Notes under the pieces: generated by a model
What the model was told of the DNA's origin: nothing
Databases searched by the model: none
The model's input: only the letters and a program-made list of their open reading frames with translations
Made by a program: the position numbers and the translations under genes
In this document: positions 42,790-51,883 of the stretch, piece after piece
Position numbering within the stretch: the first letter of the stretch is position 1
Layout: every line of letters begins with the position of its first letter
Assembly: GCA_022843465.1 (NCBI GenBank)
Contig: JALHNO010000024.1
Span: 1-64,000 of the forward strand
Reading direction: 5' to 3'
DNA: 64,000 bases
Origin: Pseudomonadota bacterium
GTDB lineage: Bacteria > Pseudomonadota > Gammaproteobacteria > Xanthomonadales > Ahniellaceae

Positions 42790-44445
42790 TCAGCGCGACA
42801 CCGCGGCGCTTGCGACGCAAATACCATCTGGCTTGGGTGGCATCGCGCAGGTCAGCACCAGGACCGCATTGAACTCCGTAGTGGTGCCCAGGCGGGACGG
42901 GCCGTAGCCGGAGATCGAGACGCGAAACAATGGGCTTCCCTTGCGGATGTCAGCGAGCGCGCTGCGTGCTTCGGCTTCGCTGGGTGCTTCGGCCAGCAAC
43001 TTGTAGTGGTCACCATCGCGGCGCAGGTCGTGCAGCGTGATCGTGGGTCCGAGCAGCTGAAGCAGTGCTTCGCGCACTTGCGCTGTGCTGTAACTGCCGT
43101 TCGCAGCCGGGTCGCCAGGCGGACAGTTGCTGGTCTGGCCTGGTGTATTGCAGGCAAAGCGCATCTGCACAGAAATCGCATAGCCGCCATCGCGCGCCAC
43201 GGCGCCGCTGCCGCCGCTGACATGGGTGAACTCGCCGGACGCCGCGAGCCGACGGGTTACCTCACGGGCGGTGGCGGGGTCGGGCGCGATGCCCTCAAGG
43301 CGGCCGCCCTGCTTCCACAAGGCTACTTCGGTGATGCGCACTGACGCTGGCAGATGACGTGCGGCAATCTGTGCCACCCGTTCCCGTGCGTCCTTCGGCA
43401 GCGCAGCCGCAACGCTCGCTGCCATCAGCAAGCGCGGTTCAGCGGCGGGGAACTCAGGTGCCGGCCCGGCGCCAACGAGTACGTCGCTGCGCAGCGCCAG
43501 CGCCGCTTCTCGGGTGGCCGCGCGGATCGGCTGCGGGTCGACGCGGCCCAGGGCAATTTCGAGACGATCAATCGGTCCATCGATTTCAATCGGGTAGTGC
43601 TTCGCCAAGGCACCGGCGGCGCGCGCAGGCTGGTAGTAGCCGGCCTTCGTCTCGGCGCCAATGCGGATCGACCACTGCGTGTCTGCAGTCGTGGTCGACA
43701 CACCGACATGGCGCGCATGAATGTCATGCAGGTACATCACGCTTGCACTGTTGGAGCTTGCGACCTGCAGAAAGTCGGCCCTGCCGCTGCCACCGACGAG
43801 CGCCGGCGCATTCGCGCGAATCGACAGCAGTCCCAGGTCGGCCTGCTCCAGCCACAGACGCATGCGCGCACCCGGGTTGAACGCGATGCGCAGCACCGGT
43901 TGTTGCAGACGATCCACGAGCAGGGTGAGGCCATCGCCACCCAACAGAAGGTCGTGCGCGCTGGCAAGTTGCACGGTAAAACACACCTTGCCAGCCGCGC
44001 CAATACCAGGCGCAGGCGGAACCTCAGTGGTGGAAACACCGCAACTTCCGACACCGGGACAGGCCAGGCGGAGATCGCTGGACAAGAGGACATCGCGTGG
44101 CGCCGGCTGTTCGTCCGGGTCGCTGTCGAGCAGGCGTGATCGCTCGACAACAAGAACCCGGCCAGTACCTGGAAACACGCGATTCTCCGTGCCCGACACC
44201 AGTCGTACCACGCAGTCGCGCGCCGTGATCTGCAGATGCCGGAGATTGCCGAGCTGGCCGGCCGCGGGCGCCCAGGGTCGATCAACCGCCTGACGCACAT
44301 GCGCGGCCTGACCCAGATACGAACTGGGCGAGGACGGCAACGTCGTGCCCGTGCTCGCAACCGCAGATGCCGCCAGCGCCAGCAGAGCACACCCAGCCGC
44401 AAGGCTGCGGGGCAAGTCGATTCGGAACGGTCGCGTATGGGACAT
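42790..44445 (-). CDS. Exported protein of unknown function
   Basis: A 551-aa protein starting at 44445, with a signal peptide (PRSLAAGCALLALAASAVA). The N-terminal half is beta-rich (LRHLQITARDCVVRLVSG, VLLSSDLRLACPGV, RIAFNPGARMRLWLEQADLG) and may be a beta-helix, with VMYLHDIHARHVGVS. The C-terminal part (about 330-545) has two ferredoxin-like strand patterns (GRLEGIAPDPATAREVTRRL, YKLLAEAPSEAEARSALADI) reminiscent of PilN-type periplasmic domains, but this is weak. No function can be assigned. Confidence 0.6.
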   Translation of the reverse strand: MSHTRPFRIDLPRSLAAGCALLALAASAVASTGTTLPSSPSSYLGQAAHVRQAVDRPWAPAAGQLGNLRHLQITARDCVVRLVSGTENRVFPGTGRVLVVERSRLLDSDPDEQPAPRDVLLSSDLRLACPGVGSCGVSTTEVPPAPGIGAAGKVCFTVQLASAHDLLLGGDGLTLLVDRLQQPVLRIAFNPGARMRLWLEQADLGLLSIRANAPALVGGSGRADFLQVASSNSASVMYLHDIHARHVGVSTTTADTQWSIRIGAETKAGYYQPARAAGALAKHYPIEIDGPIDRLEIALGRVDPQPIRAATREAALALRSDVLVGAGPAPEFPAAEPRLLMAASVAAALPKDARERVAQIAARHLPASVRITEVALWKQGGRLEGIAPDPATAREVTRRLAASGEFTHVSGGSGAVARDGGYAISVQMRFACNTPGQTSNCPPGDPAANGSYSTAQVREALLQLLGPTITLHDLRRDGDHYKLLAEAPSEAEARSALADIRKGSPLFRVSISGYGPSRLGTTTEFNAVLVLTCAMPPKPDGICVASAAVSR

Positions 44446-44507
44446 TGATCGGCCTCGGTGGGCAACAAGACGCATGATCGCACCCCCGGCGCGCGCCAAA
44501 CGAGCCG

Positions 44508-44527
44508 AAATGGTGCCAGGGACAATT
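44508..44527. repeat. REP-like 20-mer
   Basis: Intact copy, plus orientation, about 60 nt upstream of the 42790 gene's start. Confidence 0.85.
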
Positions 44528-44680
44528 TGGGGACCGCGGGTTCGGAGCCTTGGGCAAGCCGCTGGAACTCCCGGGGGAGCGCGCCCCGCCGGGCCTCATA
44601 CGGTGCCGCGGGCAAGGGTGTACCGGTCGCCCCGATGGCGGCGGCAATCCGGGGCCAGGTCCGCTCCTTGTACGCTGCGC

Positions 44681-44754
44681 TCTGTAGGGCATCCCTGCGA
44701 GATGCCGTCATGAACGCGTCGCGGCGTTGAGATGGCACCTCACAGAGATGCCCT
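44681..44754. repeat. Repeat R4, single copy
   Basis: TAGGGCATCCCTGCGAGATGCC and CACAGAGATGCCCTCGAG, as in the left-edge family. No gene lies in 44446-44788. Confidence 0.55.
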
Positions 44755-44788
44755 CGAGGCCCAGGCAAGCAGTGGGGCAAGCCCCGCT

Positions 44789-45712
44789 CTACGGCACGCT
44801 GGTCTGCTGCAACGCGGCCAGCGCAAGGCGGTAGTGATCGGCCTGCGCGTCGTGACCCATTTCCGGTTCACTCCTGTGCCACTCGCTGTAGAGGTCGATC
44901 ACTGCCTGCGCGCACTCGATTGCGCTGACGGCGCCCGCGCCAAATCTCTGCGCGATTTCCCAGGCGTCGCGCAGGTCCTTCTGTGCCGCACTGAATTGCC
45001 TGAGCCCGAGACGGGCACGACCGGACAGGACCAGATACCGGACCCGCTCCGAATCAGCATCACGCTTGCGCATCAGTGTGTCGATACTTTTCAGCGTCAG
45101 CAGGGCGTCGTCGAAGCGGCCTTCGTCCACCTGCAGGCGGGCCGTGCGCATCGTCGTGCGCGTCTTGTCGTGGCGTTCGCGCGCGGTCAGTGACAGGTTG
45201 GGGTCGTCCGCCTGCCAGCCCTCGGGCAGTTGGGAGGGCAGGCCGAGCGCCTTGTTGCGTCGTTGCCAGGCAGCCAGCTCGCCCACAGTCTTCATGTCTT
45301 CCAGATAGCGTGCGGAGGAATAGTCAGCGCGCTGGCTCGACGTCAGGGTGTCATCGATGGCGGACAGATACTGGTAGAGCTGACGCTTGCGCAGGGCGGC
45401 CTCAGCTGCCGGCGTTCCGCTGGCGAGGTGCCGAACCAGGGCAACGCCGATCATCTGGGTGATGATCCCGCCCTGCGAGTGCACCATACGCTCGCCAATC
45501 GCAAGACAGTCGGCGTGCAGTAGCGGGTCGCTGACCGGCGTCGAGCCGGGCCGCACACCGCAGTATTCGACAAGCTTCTGCCAGCCGACCAGGGGAAGGT
45601 TGTAGGACTCCAGCAGCGCAACGCTGAACCCTGGCGCCTCGTCGCGCGCAAGCACGCGCGCGGGGCGCGTGGTCTCGAACATCATCGGCGCGCTTCTGAT
45701 CGCCGCGCGCAA
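44789..45712 (-). CDS. C-terminal part of the Ser/Thr kinase, out of frame after a duplication
   Basis: Read as one piece from 45712 this gives 307 aa. The start is doubtful because the first residues (to about 45672) fall in duplicated sequence. The sequence from RPARVLARDEAPGFS continues the kinase gene naturally: both contain RPARVLAR because of a 29-bp direct repeat. The helical remainder (ALLTLKSIDTLMRKRD, QFSAAQKDLRDAWEIAQRF) looks like the tail of a TPR-type sensor. In an undamaged gene it would be residues about 565-870 of the kinase. Confidence 0.6.
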   Translation of the reverse strand: MRAAIRSAPMMFETTRPARVLARDEAPGFSVALLESYNLPLVGWQKLVEYCGVRPGSTPVSDPLLHADCLAIGERMVHSQGGIITQMIGVALVRHLASGTPAAEAALRKRQLYQYLSAIDDTLTSSQRADYSSARYLEDMKTVGELAAWQRRNKALGLPSQLPEGWQADDPNLSLTARERHDKTRTTMRTARLQVDEGRFDDALLTLKSIDTLMRKRDADSERVRYLVLSGRARLGLRQFSAAQKDLRDAWEIAQRFGAGAVSAIECAQAVIDLYSEWHRSEPEMGHDAQADHYRLALAALQQTSVP

Positions 45713-47498
45713 GCACGCGCGCGGGGCGCGTGATCAGCAGCGGAGCCGGCACATTGGCCGATTCAATCGCGCTGGCATAGGCTGCCATGGTGGCACCGAA
45801 GTAGTCGTCGATCCTGCTGCGCCGGGCCGCCTCGTGCAACGCGGCCAAGGCGCGCTGCCGGTCGTTCGTGGTCGCCACCACCAGAAGCCAGGAATACTGG
45901 TTGTCAGGGTCCAGCCGTGTGAGCGTTTCGGCAGCCTGTGGGTACAGGCAACGGGCTTCGTACTGCGACCCCGGACAGTAAACCGCGGCAATCTGCCAGG
46001 TCAGCGGATCGTCCGGATGCTCGGCGATTGCAGCCGCGAGTTCGGTCGCAAAGGTCTTCGGGTCAGCCGCATCGTGCTCGTCAGCCCAGGCCAGCATCGC
46101 CGCGTGCAGATGTCGGCGTGGCGCGGACCCGGCCTGCAAGGCGCGGATCATGTCGCGGCGGTAGTCAACGCCAAGTACCTTGGTGATATCGAACAGCAGG
46201 CTGTCCAGGCCGGCGCGGCCCTCGGCATCGACCGAGGCGACGAAGGCAGCCAACGCGTCCGCCTGACTTTCGCCATCACCAGGTAGGCGATCGCGGAGCC
46301 AACCCAGCAGATGCTGCGCACGCTGCTCGTCCGCGCCCTCGAACGTGTACAGGCGGGCGCCAATCTCGCTGGCAATGCGCGCTCGCTCGTGCGCTGCAGA
46401 GGCCTGCCGCCACTGCCAGGTGGTGGCAATCGCGCCGACGGCCAGCGCCGTCACCGCCAGCACGACGGCAAGCGCGAGTCTGGGTTCGCGGCGGAACCAG
46501 CGTTGCATCCGCTCGATCGCGCCGACGTTGCGGACGCTGACCTGCAGCCCGTCGCGAATCCGCCGCAGGTCGTCGGCGAGGGCAGCGACACCGGCATAGC
46601 GATCGCGTGGCAGCAGTTCGAGACAGTGCATCGTGACCGCAGCAAGATCGGCAGAGACATCGCGTCTCACTTCGCGCAGCGGACGCACCCGACCGGCAAT
46701 CGCGCGTTGCGTCAGTTCGTCCGGCTGGCCTGCGCCGTGTGGCGAAATGCCGCTCAGACAGCGGTAGAGGATCGCGCCGAGCGCGTAGATATCGGTGGCA
46801 ACGGTGAGCCGGAACTGCTTGGTCAGGATCTGTTCCGGCGCCATGAAGCTCGGCGTGCCCGATACTTCCTGGGTGTCGACGCCGCCGTTGCCATCCATGT
46901 GCCGGGCCAGACCGAAGTCGGTGATCAGGGGCTCATTGCGCTCGTCGAGCAACACGTTCGCCGGCTTCAGGTCCAGGTGCAGCAGACCGAGACGGTGGGC
47001 ATAGTCGATGGCATCGCAGAGCTTCAGCAGCAGCAGGACCACGGCGGTTTCGGTCCAGGTACCGGACTCGAGCGCGTCCGCAAGCGTGCGTCCCTTGACC
47101 AGCGGCATCGAAAAATAATGCACGCCGTCAATCGAGCCGACTTCGTGCACCGGCACGATGTTCGGATGCATCAGGCGTGCTGCCGCGCGCGCCTCGCCGA
47201 GAAAGCGCGCGACGTTGAAACTGTCGGCGATCCCCGCGGCAATGAACTTGATCGCGACATCGCGATCCAGGCTGAGTTGACGCGCCCGGTACACAACGCC
47301 CATGCCACCGCGGCCGATCTCCTCCAGAAGTTCGTAGTCGCCGAATGCGCGTTGCGCCGGATCGTCGAGATCAAGCGTGGGCCAGCTGAGGTCGCCGGCG
47401 CCGACGCCTGGTGCCATGGCGGCACGCGCCAGGGTCATCAGGATCGAGTCGGAGGGATGGGTCGGCGGGCGGGTTGGCTGCGAAGGGGGCTGGTTCAT
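45402..47498 (-). CDS. PknB-like Ser/Thr kinase, reading frame broken at its 3' part
   Basis: The ORF is 698 aa. The kinase domain (about 50-330) has GRGGMG (glycine loop), AIKF with the ATP lysine, HLDLKPAN with the catalytic Asp and DFGLA. The Arg of the usual HRD is Leu, giving HLD, so this is a non-RD type. A TM helix follows (about 345-370), then a helical extracytoplasmic part. The last ~130 residues of this frame (after RPARVLARG) are frameshift noise; the proper continuation is the neighbouring frame (44789-45671). The ECF sigma gene lies 64 nt upstream in the same orientation, the typical partner in this pairing. Confidence 0.8.
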   Translation of the reverse strand: MNQPPSQPTRPPTHPSDSILMTLARAAMAPGVGAGDLSWPTLDLDDPAQRAFGDYELLEEIGRGGMGVVYRARQLSLDRDVAIKFIAAGIADSFNVARFLGEARAAARLMHPNIVPVHEVGSIDGVHYFSMPLVKGRTLADALESGTWTETAVVLLLLKLCDAIDYAHRLGLLHLDLKPANVLLDERNEPLITDFGLARHMDGNGGVDTQEVSGTPSFMAPEQILTKQFRLTVATDIYALGAILYRCLSGISPHGAGQPDELTQRAIAGRVRPLREVRRDVSADLAAVTMHCLELLPRDRYAGVAALADDLRRIRDGLQVSVRNVGAIERMQRWFRREPRLALAVVLAVTALAVGAIATTWQWRQASAAHERARIASEIGARLYTFEGADEQRAQHLLGWLRDRLPGDGESQADALAAFVASVDAEGRAGLDSLLFDITKVLGVDYRRDMIRALQAGSAPRRHLHAAMLAWADEHDAADPKTFATELAAAIAEHPDDPLTWQIAAVYCPGSQYEARCLYPQAAETLTRLDPDNQYSWLLVVATTNDRQRALAALHEAARRSRIDDYFGATMAAYASAIESANVPAPLLITRPARVLARGDQKRADDVRDHAPRARACARRGARVQRCAAGVLQPSPGRLAEACRILRCAARLDAGQRPATARRLSCDWRAYGALAGRDHHPDDRRCPGSAPRQRNAGS
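45643..45732. repeat. 29-bp direct repeat, 61 bp apart, within the kinase gene
   Basis: CGCGCGCAAGCACGCGCGCG and the following GGGCGCGTG occur at 45643-45671 and 45704-45732. The 61-bp offset adds one base to the reading frame and splits the kinase ORF. Confidence 0.85.
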
Positions 47499-47562
47499 GC
47501 GACTTCTCCTCTGGGTTCAGTACCGCACTACGCCCAGGGCAGCGATTGTGACAGCGCGGCGC

Positions 47563-48231
47563 TCAGTCGCCGTCAAGCAACTGTTGCAGTTGGGTCCAGT
47601 CGGCCTTGAAGGCAGCCTCGTCTGCGCACAGATCCATCAACTGCAGACGCATCTGCGCGCGCAGTCGGGCGCGCAAGCGCTTCAACTCGATCGTCAGCGT
47701 GTTCGCCGGCATGCCCATGCGTTCGGCGATGTGTTTGATCTCGCCGTGTTCCGGCGGCGCGCTCAACAGCGGCAACAGCTGTTCGAACAGCGCGCCGCGA
47801 GCCCGCTCGCGATAGCGCAGGCGCAAGGACTCGACCGCCTGCGCGGTCAGGATCAGCACAAAGCGCGTGTCGAACTGCCGCTCGGGGGAAGGCGACGGAT
47901 CGACCAGCGTGGCGATCGCGTCCATGTCCTGCTCCGGCTGGCCGGCAACGGCCCGCAGGTGGCCGAGATGGCGGTGCAGCAGCATCAACAGAAAGCCGCG
48001 AAAGCTGCCGATTTCGGCTTTCGCACGCGACCACCATGCGTGCTCGTAGCTCATCGACAGGAACGACTGGGTGGCGTCTTCGGCGTCGGCGGCGGTCAGA
48101 TGCGCGCGGAAGAAGCCAAGGATCGCGCGCCGATAATCGAGCGCCAGCTGTCCGAACGCCGCACAACGCTGGGTCGGCGAGTCACCGCTGCGCCGTATCA
48201 GGCTCCATTGCGTACTCGGGAAATTTGCCAT
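47563..48231 (-). CDS. ECF-like RNA polymerase sigma factor (kinase-linked type)
   Basis: A 222-aa protein. Region 2 features include PSTQWSLIRRSGDSPTQRCA, ALDYRRAILGFFRAHLTAADAEDATQ (2.1-2.3 area) and a C-terminal region-4-like helix-turn-helix (HIAERMGMPANTLTIELKRL). The opening T-Q-W-S-L resembles sigma factors found beside PknB-type kinases, in line with the neighbour. It may be controlled by phosphorylation, which the sequence cannot show. The start at 48231 is the probable first Met; 48243 is an alternative. Confidence 0.8.
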   Translation of the reverse strand: MANFPSTQWSLIRRSGDSPTQRCAAFGQLALDYRRAILGFFRAHLTAADAEDATQSFLSMSYEHAWWSRAKAEIGSFRGFLLMLLHRHLGHLRAVAGQPEQDMDAIATLVDPSPSPERQFDTRFVLILTAQAVESLRLRYRERARGALFEQLLPLLSAPPEHGEIKHIAERMGMPANTLTIELKRLRARLRAQMRLQLMDLCADEAAFKADWTQLQQLLDGD

Positions 48232-48402
48232 CGTCGCGGTCATTCCGGTCGCCGCAGGCATGCTAGCAAATTGCCGGGAGCGTACCCCGGCCAGGGCCGA
48301 CAGGGTCTTGCGGTGATCGAAGCGGCAACTACCGCCGTTCTCGAATCGGACGAGCAACAATGGCCCTGGGACGGTCACCTGCCAGCGCTATCGACTGCCG
48401 GT

Positions 48403-48834
48403 CTATTCCGTCGCAGTGGTGTCCTGACCTTTTACCGATCCCGTCAAGACGGCCCACTCACCCATCTTGTCCTTGTATACCCGGGCTTCCCTGACCCGGC
48501 GTACGGCCTGGGTGCCACTCGTGTAGTACGTCCTTACCGTGAAATCGACGATTGCAGGGGTGACCATCGAGTTGTCGGGTATCCCCTCTACCTGGACCTC
48601 CTGCAGTGTTGCTCTGGTTGCTGGGCCGAGTTTCAGTTCATTGAGCGTCAGCGTACTCTTTGCGTTCGTCGAGCTTGCTTCCTTGTCCCAACTACTCTTG
48701 AGGACTTTTTCCACGATGTCCCTGGAGACTTCCGGTGCCGCGCAGGCTGTGAACGATAGGCTCAGGACGAGAGCGAGAACAAAAGGACGCAGCGCGCCCG
48801 CGACGATGGGGCTGACAAATCGACCCGTGCGCAT
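48403..48834 (-). CDS. Exported lipoprotein-like protein, unknown
   Basis: A 143-aa protein starting at 48834, GGAG upstream. A signal peptide with TAC before Ala (LSLSFTACAAP) suggests lipidation at Cys, though the lipobox is unusual. The mature part is small alpha/beta (REARVYKDKMGEWAVLTGSV ends it). No family recognised. Confidence 0.6.
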   Translation of the reverse strand: MRTGRFVSPIVAGALRPFVLALVLSLSFTACAAPEVSRDIVEKVLKSSWDKEASSTNAKSTLTLNELKLGPATRATLQEVQVEGIPDNSMVTPAIVDFTVRTYYTSGTQAVRRVREARVYKDKMGEWAVLTGSVKGQDTTATE

Positions 48835-49411
48835 GCTGTCTCCATCGGAGTTGGGTATCGGGATCGCTGCCCCCATCCGGCCCGATCAGGCCGCGCCGAC
48901 GCTGCCTCGATCGTGCTGCGTTCCAATGGCCAGCGCAAGCCGCGTCACCGCAGCAGGATGTGAAGAAATGAAAGGGTCAGAGGGTCGGCGCAAATCAGGT
49001 ATGCCCATACATGCGGAACCCAAGTGGTAGTTCGATAGCAGCAGTTCAGTGCAGCAATGCAGTAGGCACCCGGCACTGTGCTGACGGCGCCTGCTGAATT
49101 TCTCGAGCTGGGTGTCCTGGACTCCCGCTGGACTCCCGCACCGACCCGCAGTGGATGGGGTCGGCGGCGGTGCCCGACGCGTAGTCAACCGTCGATTCAC
49201 CGGCGTCACGGCGCGCGTTTGCCGCGCAAGACCAGCAGGGAAATGGTGCCAGGGACGATAAGAAATGGTGCCAGGGACAATTCCGCCTCGGCAGGCAGGC
49301 AAGCCCACCGCAACCGGGCCGCTGCCGATCGCTGAAAAATGTCCCTGGCACCATTTCCGCTGGCACCGTCACCGTAATTGTCCCTGGCACCATTTTCGGG
49401 TTTGTGGTGGG
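48835..49411. repeat. REP-like cluster and gene-free region
   Basis: About 580 nt without a gene. REP-like copies: 49241-49260 (one mismatch at the end) and 49263-49282 in plus orientation, 49337-49356 and 49376-49395 inverted. The last ends 16 nt before the stop of the 49412 gene. Confidence 0.8.
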
Positions 49412-49951
49412 TTACCAGGTCAAGTCGTCCGGCACCTTGAACTTGCTGTAGTAGTCATCGTCGCCAGCATCCGATTCTGGTGGCGCTGCGCGCAGATGGT
49501 CGAGGGCGATCAGCGAGGCATCGCGCGCTGCGATTTTATCGGCGGCAAGGCGCGGGATGATGGCGTAGCCGTGGTCGTGACAGGCAATCACCAGGCTGCC
49601 CTTGGCCAACTGCTGGCGCACGGCGGTGGTGACCAGCACGCTGCGGATCGCGCCATCGTGGCTGAAGCGATAGTCGATCTCGCCTTCGGGCTTCAGCCGG
49701 TATTGCTCAACGATCTGGCGCACCTGCACACGTTGTTCCTGGGCGCGGGCCAGCGCGTTGCGTTCGGCGGACAGCGCACGATCGCGCTCCACCTTTTCCG
49801 CCCGTAGTCGCTCCACCTCGCTGTGCTCGTTGCCTGGCGCCGCGGCCGACTTGGCATGACGTTGCTTGGCCTGCTCGCGCGCGACTTGATCGATCTTCGA
49901 TTTCTTGGCCAGGCCGGCCTTCAGCAATTGTTCCTGCAGGGGATTGCGCAT
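49412..49951 (-). CDS. DUF2058 (YaiL-like) protein
   Basis: A 179-aa protein of the DUF2058 family: MRNPLQEQLLKAGLAKKSKI, a long coiled coil (about 18-80) and a C-terminal globular part (SVLVTTAVRQQLAKGSLVIA, HDHGYAIIPRLAADKI). This family is often annotated as nucleoprotein-associated; the function is not established. Length is typical. REP-like DNA follows the stop. Confidence 0.88.
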   Translation of the reverse strand: MRNPLQEQLLKAGLAKKSKIDQVAREQAKQRHAKSAAAPGNEHSEVERLRAEKVERDRALSAERNALARAQEQRVQVRQIVEQYRLKPEGEIDYRFSHDGAIRSVLVTTAVRQQLAKGSLVIACHDHGYAIIPRLAADKIAARDASLIALDHLRAAPPESDAGDDDYYSKFKVPDDLTW

Positions 49952-50131
49952 GCGATTGTTCTGGGCTGCGTGAGGGGCAAAAGAAAGGCAGAAGTCACTG
50001 GCGTTGCGCCACAGATGCGATGGGTTCCGACAGGCAAGGCAGCCGCCCCGTCACCCGGAATCCCGATCGCGACCATCATGAGCGCTCCCGGACTTTACTG
50101 CGCCCTGCAGCTCGGTGCTCCCACATTGCGG

Positions 50132-51883
50132 CTACTCGAAGCCATTGCCGAAGATCAGGACCGACAGACCGCTGCCTGAGCCAGTGCCACTGGACGGAGG
50201 CAGTACATAGGGAAAAGCGGTTCCAAATGCTGCCGGAGAGTTGGCCTCGACGCCCGTAGTGAACCCGAGGACACTCAGCAGATTCGGGGTGATCGGATTT
50301 CCCGAAGTGTAGTCGTCGTACCAGAAGCCGATGGCGGCGAGAAACACGCCGGACATCGCCTGCAGTTCGATGCGGACGACGTCGTCCTCCAGGCGTCGGC
50401 CGTTGGGGAACCCGTCCATGTTGGGAATGGTTTGCAACGCTGCTGTCTGATTGAAGCGGGGGTCGGTCAGACCAAGCACGGCCGCCTGAACCAGGCCAAG
50501 TGCGCTGAAATCGGCATCGCTGCGTGACGTCACCGGAACCGCCATGTTGAGGCGCAACATATCGCCAAAGGTGGGCATGAAGTTGTTGACGAAGGGTTTG
50601 CCGACTGCCAGCGGATTGCCGTTCTTTCCGGTGGCGAGCTGGTAAGGCGCCAGGTTGGGAAGTCCGGTATGGAACAGCGGCAGCACATCAACCGAGCGCG
50701 GCTTGCCCTCGCGCAGCAGATAGTTCCCGAAGAGGTTCTGGTCGAGCGCTGTGCCGGCACCGCCGTTCGATGCGAGGATCGGCCAAAGCCCATCTCTACT
50801 GTTCCCAAAGTCAAAGGACTGCAGACTATTTCTTTGAACCCGCAGAGGCGACCACGCGGGAATGGCGCCACCAAACAGGGAGTTGTCCATGTACAGGCCG
50901 AGCTCGGGACTGTCGAAGTAATTTTCCGAGGCAGGGTCTTCGGTGTACGGCGTCAATGCGTTCCATCGGTCCTTTGCCCCGATGGGCATGACCCACTCAT
51001 TGGTCAGCGGCATGCCCAGGCGGGATACCTGGACAAAATTCCCCGAGAACGATTGCGTGCCATCGCCGTTGAGTGTGCGCGTCTGTTGGCGACTGGCCGA
51101 GGCCCAGACGCCGATGGCGAAATTGGCGTCAAGGATGCTGGTTGCCGAAGCAACCGGCAGACCGTCCTTCTGCAGTGCCGAGATGTTGACCTGGATGGCA
51201 ATCGTGCTGACATTCAAGTTCGCCATGCCATCGCGCGGAGTGCCGCTCTGGCGCGGTGCATTGGCAAGATCGTAAAGTGCACCGATATCAGCGAAGTAGG
51301 GGTCGTCGGCGGGACCGCAGAACACCCGCTCACCCGTCGCTGCCGTTGCGATCGCGGCACTGCGCAGTGCATCGTAGGTCGTATTGAGGCCCAAGGCGCT
51401 GCCGATCGAACGCGGTCCGACGTTGTTCGGCGGCACCGTGCCATTGCTGACGATCGTGTTGAACGCGCCGCCATCTACGCTCTTTTCGAGCGTGTAGCTC
51501 AGTTTCTGATTCTGCAGTCCCTGGCGGATGTTGAAAATGGTGTTCGGGTTCTGATTGATCTTGCTGAAGACAAATCGATAGGTGATGTCGTCGCCCGCGA
51601 CACCGTCGTTTTCGATGTGGATCTCGTAGCGGATGTTCTCGCCGAAGGAATGGTAGTTGGGCCCACTCTGCGGCAACTGAATCGGGTGGTAGTTCGCGAT
51701 GATCGTTACCGTATCGGGTAGATCGGGACTCCTGAACGCATACAGGTCGGTGTTGTCGGCGGAGGGATCGGCGCCAATCAAGGGCGCTTCCCGGTGGCTC
51801 GACGCCCTCGCATCGAACGGAAGGGCGAGCGCGCTCACCAGCAGCAGCGTCACCGCGCCACGGCGCTCAGATACGGGATTCAT
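50132..51883 (-). CDS. Exported DUF4331 protein with NGFE end
   Basis: A 583-aa protein. GGAGGT lies just upstream of the ATG at 51883. A signal peptide (TLLLVSALALPFDARA) precedes the DUF4331 signature SSHREAPLIGADPSADNTDL and YAFRSP. The C-terminus reads LSVLIFGNGFE. Function unknown. Members are extracellular. Its ATG overlaps the stop of the other DUF4331 gene by 4 nt, so the two are cotranscribed and probably arose by duplication. Confidence 0.88.
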   Translation of the reverse strand: MNPVSERRGAVTLLLVSALALPFDARASSHREAPLIGADPSADNTDLYAFRSPDLPDTVTIIANYHPIQLPQSGPNYHSFGENIRYEIHIENDGVAGDDITYRFVFSKINQNPNTIFNIRQGLQNQKLSYTLEKSVDGGAFNTIVSNGTVPPNNVGPRSIGSALGLNTTYDALRSAAIATAATGERVFCGPADDPYFADIGALYDLANAPRQSGTPRDGMANLNVSTIAIQVNISALQKDGLPVASATSILDANFAIGVWASASRQQTRTLNGDGTQSFSGNFVQVSRLGMPLTNEWVMPIGAKDRWNALTPYTEDPASENYFDSPELGLYMDNSLFGGAIPAWSPLRVQRNSLQSFDFGNSRDGLWPILASNGGAGTALDQNLFGNYLLREGKPRSVDVLPLFHTGLPNLAPYQLATGKNGNPLAVGKPFVNNFMPTFGDMLRLNMAVPVTSRSDADFSALGLVQAAVLGLTDPRFNQTAALQTIPNMDGFPNGRRLEDDVVRIELQAMSGVFLAAIGFWYDDYTSGNPITPNLLSVLGFTTGVEANSPAAFGTAFPYVLPPSSGTGSGSGLSVLIFGNGFE

